Shown here: one piece after another, positions 60,443 to 64,000 of the stretch
Position numbering within the stretch: position 1 is the stretch's first letter
How the letters are laid out: each line of letters begins with the position of its first letter
Assembly: GCF_016812035.1 (NCBI RefSeq)
Contig: NZ_CP069178.1
Coordinates: 682,001-746,000, forward strand
DNA length: 64,000 nt
From: Bulleidia sp. zg-1006
GTDB lineage: Bacteria; Bacillota_I; Bacilli_A; Erysipelotrichales; Erysipelotrichaceae
Direction of reading: 5' to 3'
Position numbers and translations under genes: made by a program
Notes under the pieces: generated by a model
Seen by the model: only the letters and a program-made list of their open reading frames with translations
The model's database searches: none
What the model was told of the DNA's origin: nothing

Positions 60443-62137
60443 TTATTGCACCGCTTGAATTTGTTCTAAAATAGCTTCTTTGATAGCCCGATTTACTTCC
60501 AAGGCTTTTTGACGAGAATCTTGTTTTGTGTAGAAGTAGAACTTAATCTTAGGTTCTGTTCCACTTGGACGAATTGCAAACCAAGAATCATTCTTCAAAT
60601 AGAATCGCAACATATTTTGAGCAGGAATATCTTCATAACCATCTATGTAATCAATCACCTTTTCCACATCAAAACCAGCCACTTGTTTTGGTTGATTGCT
60701 ACGAATCCAAACCATCATTCTTTGAATTCTTTCCGCCCCTGCTTTTCCGTCTAGGATAATATTTGGTTCATCTTCAGCATAAAAGCCATAAGTTTCATAA
60801 AGACCTTGTAACACATCCCAAAGTGTTTTCCCTTGTTTGCGATAATAAGCCGCCGCCTCCGCAACTAACATACCAGCCGAAATTCCATCTTTATCACGAA
60901 TTTGTTCACTAGCAGCATAACCAACTGATTCTTCATAACCAAATAAATATGTATAACCATGTTCATGCAGGTAAGGCACCTTACCGGAAATATTCTTAAA
61001 TCCGGTTAAAGTTTCAAACATTTCCACCCCATAGGCCTTCGCCATTTCCGTTGACATGGTCGAAGTAACAATAGATTTTACCATTGCTCCTTTTTCCGGA
61101 AGTGTACCAGCGTCCTTATGTCCTTCTAAAATATAGTTAACCAAAATGTAGCCTGTTTGATTACCATTTAAAGGCACATAGTTTCCTTCACTATCACGAA
61201 TTTCAATCGCAAAACGATCACCATCCGGATCCGTCGCCATCAATAATTCCGCATTCATAGTACGACCTAAGTCTTCCGCCATCTTAAAGGCGGCCGGTGC
61301 TTCTGGGTTTGGATAACCCACGGTTGTAAAATCAGGATCAGGATCTTTTTGTTCAGGAACAATTGCCCAATTTGTAAAACCACGATCTTTCATCATCGTT
61401 TGGAAAGGAATAGAACCTGCCCCGTTTAATGGTGTGTAAACTAAAGGAATTGATAAATCCAAATCATCTCCTTTATGAATAGCTAAGGATTCCACCAAAT
61501 CCAAATAATCACGATCAATCTTCTTATCTAAGATTGTAATAAGTCCTTCTTGTACTGATTTTTCAAAATCATAAACTGGAATATCTTTAAAAATATCTAC
61601 CGCCTGAATCTTTGCTAGCATACCATCCGCTACTGTTGAAGAAACTTGACAACCATCCGTCCAATACGCTTTATAACCATTGTATTCTTTTGGATTATGA
61701 GAAGCAGTGATGTTAATACCGGCAACACAACCCAAATGACGAACCGAATAAGCTAATTGCGGTGTTGGTCTTAAATCATCAAAAACGTAGGCTTTAATAC
61801 CATTAGCCGCCAAAATAGCAGCGGTTAATTTTGAGAATTCATCACTCTTATGGCGAGGATCATGAGCAATGACGACCCCCTTGTCCTTTTGGTCCGGGGC
61901 AACTTCAAGGATGTATTGAGCAATTCCCTGTGTTGCTTTCGCTACCATAAAGTGATTCATTCGATTGGTTCCAGCCCCTAGTTTACCTCTAAGACCAGCT
62001 GTTCCAAAGCTAAGTTCTTGATAGAAACGTTCCTCAATTTCAGCATCATTTCCCTTAATAGACATTAAATCTCCATAAAGTTCATCACTTTCGGAAACAT
62101 TTTCTAACCATAGCTGGTATCTTTCTTGCGCATTCAT
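60443..62137 (-). CDS. pgcA: Phosphoglucomutase / phosphomannomutase (PgcA-like)
   Basis: 564 residues, alpha-D-phosphohexomutase family. Active-site phosphoserine in TASHNPKEYNGYKAY, metal loop ATDPDGDRF, sugar loop GYEESVGY and phosphate-binding RPSGTEPKIKFY. It interconverts glucose 1- and 6-phosphate for UDP-glucose, teichoic acid and glycolipid synthesis. SD GGAGG. Promoter -10 TATAAT at 62171-62176 on the - strand. Confidence 0.93.
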   Translation of the reverse strand: MNAQERYQLWLENVSESDELYGDLMSIKGNDAEIEERFYQELSFGTAGLRGKLGAGTNRMNHFMVAKATQGIAQYILEVAPDQKDKGVVIAHDPRHKSDEFSKLTAAILAANGIKAYVFDDLRPTPQLAYSVRHLGCVAGINITASHNPKEYNGYKAYWTDGCQVSSTVADGMLAKIQAVDIFKDIPVYDFEKSVQEGLITILDKKIDRDYLDLVESLAIHKGDDLDLSIPLVYTPLNGAGSIPFQTMMKDRGFTNWAIVPEQKDPDPDFTTVGYPNPEAPAAFKMAEDLGRTMNAELLMATDPDGDRFAIEIRDSEGNYVPLNGNQTGYILVNYILEGHKDAGTLPEKGAMVKSIVTSTMSTEMAKAYGVEMFETLTGFKNISGKVPYLHEHGYTYLFGYEESVGYAASEQIRDKDGISAGMLVAEAAAYYRKQGKTLWDVLQGLYETYGFYAEDEPNIILDGKAGAERIQRMMVWIRSNQPKQVAGFDVEKVIDYIDGYEDIPAQNMLRFYLKNDSWFAIRPSGTEPKIKFYFYTKQDSRQKALEVNRAIKEAILEQIQAVQ

Positions 62138-62170
62138 TTAAAAAACCTCCATAATTTTTTTACTACTTCT

Positions 62171-62176
62171 ATTATA
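62171..62176 (-). promoter_or_regulatory. -10 box of the phosphohexomutase gene
   Basis: TATAAT on the - strand, preceded by TG. No clear -35 is visible. It lies about 33 bases before ATG 62137, and SD GGAGG follows. Confidence 0.5.
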
Positions 62177-62197
62177 CAAAAATTTCACTAAGAAATT

Positions 62198-63583
62198 CTA
62201 TAAATCAATCCAAAAAGTACTTCCTTCTCCTATTTTAGAAATAACACCATAACGTAGCTTTAATAAATCCAAATTTTGTTTCGCAATCGATAATCCAATT
62301 CCTGACCCATACGCAGAACGACGGTGCTCTTGTTTAATCTTGTAATAACGATCAAAGATATTTTTTAAATCCTTTTCTTCAATTCCAATTCCACTATCAC
62401 GAACTTGTAAACGATAGCCCCGGTCTTTTTCGATTAGCTCCAAATAAATTGCATCACCACTTTCAGTATAATGAAAAGCATTGGATAAGAAATTCTGTAT
62501 CACTTGTATTAAAAGCTTGTAATCTGTTTCATATTCATAGTGTTCTAACAAAGAGGTTTCAAAACGGCGATTCTCTTTTTTAGCATAAACTTCGTATTGA
62601 TGCACCAAGGGTTTTAATTCTTGAATTAAATCACGCTTTTCCGCTTGCACTAAAACTTGTTGATCGTTTAAGCGGGATAAATCCAGTAAGTCATTCACAA
62701 ATAAATTCAAATGATTGGCTTCGTCAATAATAATTTGAAGATTTTCAGCGGTTTTTTCTGTGGGGATATCCTGCATCAATTCTCCATAGCCCGAAATCAT
62801 CGTCAAAGGCGTCTTTAAATCATGAGAAACATTCGCCAATAAATCTCTCTTAGCCCGATCCGCTTTTTGAATATCCAAAGCCGCTTGACTGAGTGTTTGA
62901 TTTAATTCTTGTACCTCTCGATAATTTGGTTTTACTTTTTCACTAGGATAAACACCTTTGCCTAATTCTTTCGCCGCTTGGTTCATTTCAATCAATGGCT
63001 TCGCCACTCTTTGTCGAATTAAAATAGTAATGGCTAAAATCATTAAGAATAAGAAAAAGCCAATAATCCAAATTTGTGTAATTAAAGTTTGCCTTGTTGC
63101 TGAAATTGGTGTGATAACATCATAAACCATTGCCATGACAACATCCTTTCCATCTACTAAGACGCGAACGTCAATTACCCCTTGGAATGTTTGTGAAGAA
63201 CCACTGATTTGAAAAAGGTGATGGTACGCATAATGACCATGATTCAATAAAGCATTCTTTTGTAAAGCCATGGTTTCCGAATTGCTCAAATCAGATAATA
63301 AACAAGCCTTTGAACCATACATTTGATCACTAGTTGCACTAACGACACGAATACAAGTTCCTCCTTGTTTACCTAGGTCTTGAATGGTCTTCTCTAAATT
63401 TCCTGATAAATAAGCATTCGCTACCATTTTTGATTGATTAGCCAATAAATTTAAGCGATAGCCTTCATACATCGGTTTTAATAAGATAAATTGAAATAAT
63501 ACCAAAATCAATAATAAAGAGCCAATAAAGAACAACATAATTTTAAGAATTAAAGCATTTAAACTATTATTCTTCTTCATCAT
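62198..63583 (-). CDS. Sensor histidine kinase
   Basis: 461 residues from ATG 63583. Two membrane helices (about 15-35 and 160-182) flank an extracellular sensor domain of about 125 residues. A HAMP-like segment follows, then HisKA with NVSHDLKTPLTMISGYGE (phosphorylated His), N box SNAFHYTE, G1 DSGIGIEEKDLKNIFDRYYK and G2 GSGIGLSIAK. It overlaps the regulator gene end by 17 bases. Other starts upstream in frame (GTG 63601) are possible; no clear SD is visible for any. The signal is unknown. Confidence 0.9.
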   Translation of the reverse strand: MMKKNNSLNALILKIMLFFIGSLLLILVLFQFILLKPMYEGYRLNLLANQSKMVANAYLSGNLEKTIQDLGKQGGTCIRVVSATSDQMYGSKACLLSDLSNSETMALQKNALLNHGHYAYHHLFQISGSSQTFQGVIDVRVLVDGKDVVMAMVYDVITPISATRQTLITQIWIIGFFLFLMILAITILIRQRVAKPLIEMNQAAKELGKGVYPSEKVKPNYREVQELNQTLSQAALDIQKADRAKRDLLANVSHDLKTPLTMISGYGELMQDIPTEKTAENLQIIIDEANHLNLFVNDLLDLSRLNDQQVLVQAEKRDLIQELKPLVHQYEVYAKKENRRFETSLLEHYEYETDYKLLIQVIQNFLSNAFHYTESGDAIYLELIEKDRGYRLQVRDSGIGIEEKDLKNIFDRYYKIKQEHRRSAYGSGIGLSIAKQNLDLLKLRYGVISKIGEGSTFWIDL

Positions 63584-64000
63584 AGCGGTAACCAACACCA
63601 CGAATTGTCACAATGTGTTTTGCAAAACCATTTAGATTTTTTCGTAGTAATTTCATATGCGTGTCTAAAGTACGATCATCACCAAAAAAATCTATACCCC
63701 AAACTTGGCGTAACAATTGTTCACGATTTAAAGCAATGCCTTTATTTTTGATTAAATACACCAATAAATCATATTCTTTAGGAGACAAAGAAAGAATTTG
63801 ATTGTTTAAAAGCACTTTATGGGCTTGATAGTCAATTTTTAAACCATCGTTTTCATAACTATCCAATTGCTTTCCATATACCCTTTGTAAAATAGCCTTC
63901 ATTCTTAGTAATAAAATCCTAGGACTAAATGGTTTTTCAACATAATCATCTACCCCTAATTCAAAACCACGGACTTTATCGTATTCTTGTCCTAAAGCCG
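63567..64000 (-). CDS. OmpR/PhoB-type response regulator (5' end cut by the window)
   Basis: The frame runs out of the window. The visible 144 residues begin inside the receiver domain (FELGVDDYVEKPFSPR, the conserved Lys-Pro near its end) and continue into the winged-helix DNA-binding domain (LSPKEYDLLVYLIKN, RTLDTHMKLLRKNL, IRGVGYRYD). The phosphoacceptor Asp is outside the window. It is co-translated with the kinase downstream. Confidence 0.9.
   Translation of the reverse strand, partial: ALGQEYDKVRGFELGVDDYVEKPFSPRILLLRMKAILQRVYGKQLDSYENDGLKIDYQAHKVLLNNQILSLSPKEYDLLVYLIKNKGIALNREQLLRQVWGIDFFGDDRTLDTHMKLLRKNLNGFAKHIVTIRGVGYRYDEEE

Overview
The window is a stretch of chromosome from a low-GC Firmicute that uses the standard genetic code (TGA is used as a stop, for example at the end of polC). 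PolC with an internal exonuclease, a T-box ahead of thrS, FakA and YloU beside division genes, a DUF3196-type protein and a cell-wall hydrolase with choline-binding-type repeats together suggest the Erysipelotrichia (Solobacterium/Bulleidia/Erysipelothrix relatives). The placement rests on gene content only. There are no rRNA genes, insertion sequences, CRISPR arrays or prophage.

From 1 to about 14.8 kb every gene is on the + strand: the tail of a membrane protein, a DEAD-box helicase, a TetM-like GTPase fused to a YacP/Rae1-type nuclease domain, small enzymes (GNAT, Dabb, flavin-binding), a membrane-anchored protein, a GH73 wall hydrolase, two B3/B4-domain proteins flanking a DegV protein, a PEPCK/HPr-kinase-like protein, a D,D-carboxypeptidase, and a small accessory cluster (13-codon leader ORF, hairpin, two-helix membrane protein, secreted protein).

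From about 14.9 kb to the right end almost every gene is on the - strand. The exceptions are proS, a small membrane protein at 49.7 kb and rnhC. At the switch lies a 28-bp dif-like palindrome (14859-14886), 9 bp beyond the stop of a XerC/D-type recombinase. I read this as the chromosome replication terminus.

The right arm holds conserved clusters: xer-dinB-recN-dxs-ispA-xseB-xseA-nusB (repair and isoprenoids); guaB and proS diverging; a lipoprotein; T-box-thrS; polC; a HerA-like ATPase; rnc-recG; fakA-yloU; ftsQ-murB-murG; engB-lon; tig behind a CIRCE-like operator; a DUF3196 gene and tRNA-Arg(UCU); three small membrane proteins of unusual character; a phosphodiesterase; uvrC-mutS2-cvpA with rnhC divergent; comEB-rluD-lspA; an ABC-2 exporter; a phosphohexomutase; and a two-component system cut by the right edge.

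Most genes have strong Shine-Dalgarno sites. Four (the carboxypeptidase, recG, rnhC and the gene starting at 57975) have none. In each, a -10-like box ends 6-7 nt before the start codon, which suggests leaderless mRNAs. Many intrinsic terminators include the stop codon of the preceding gene in the stem or loop, as expected of a compact genome.
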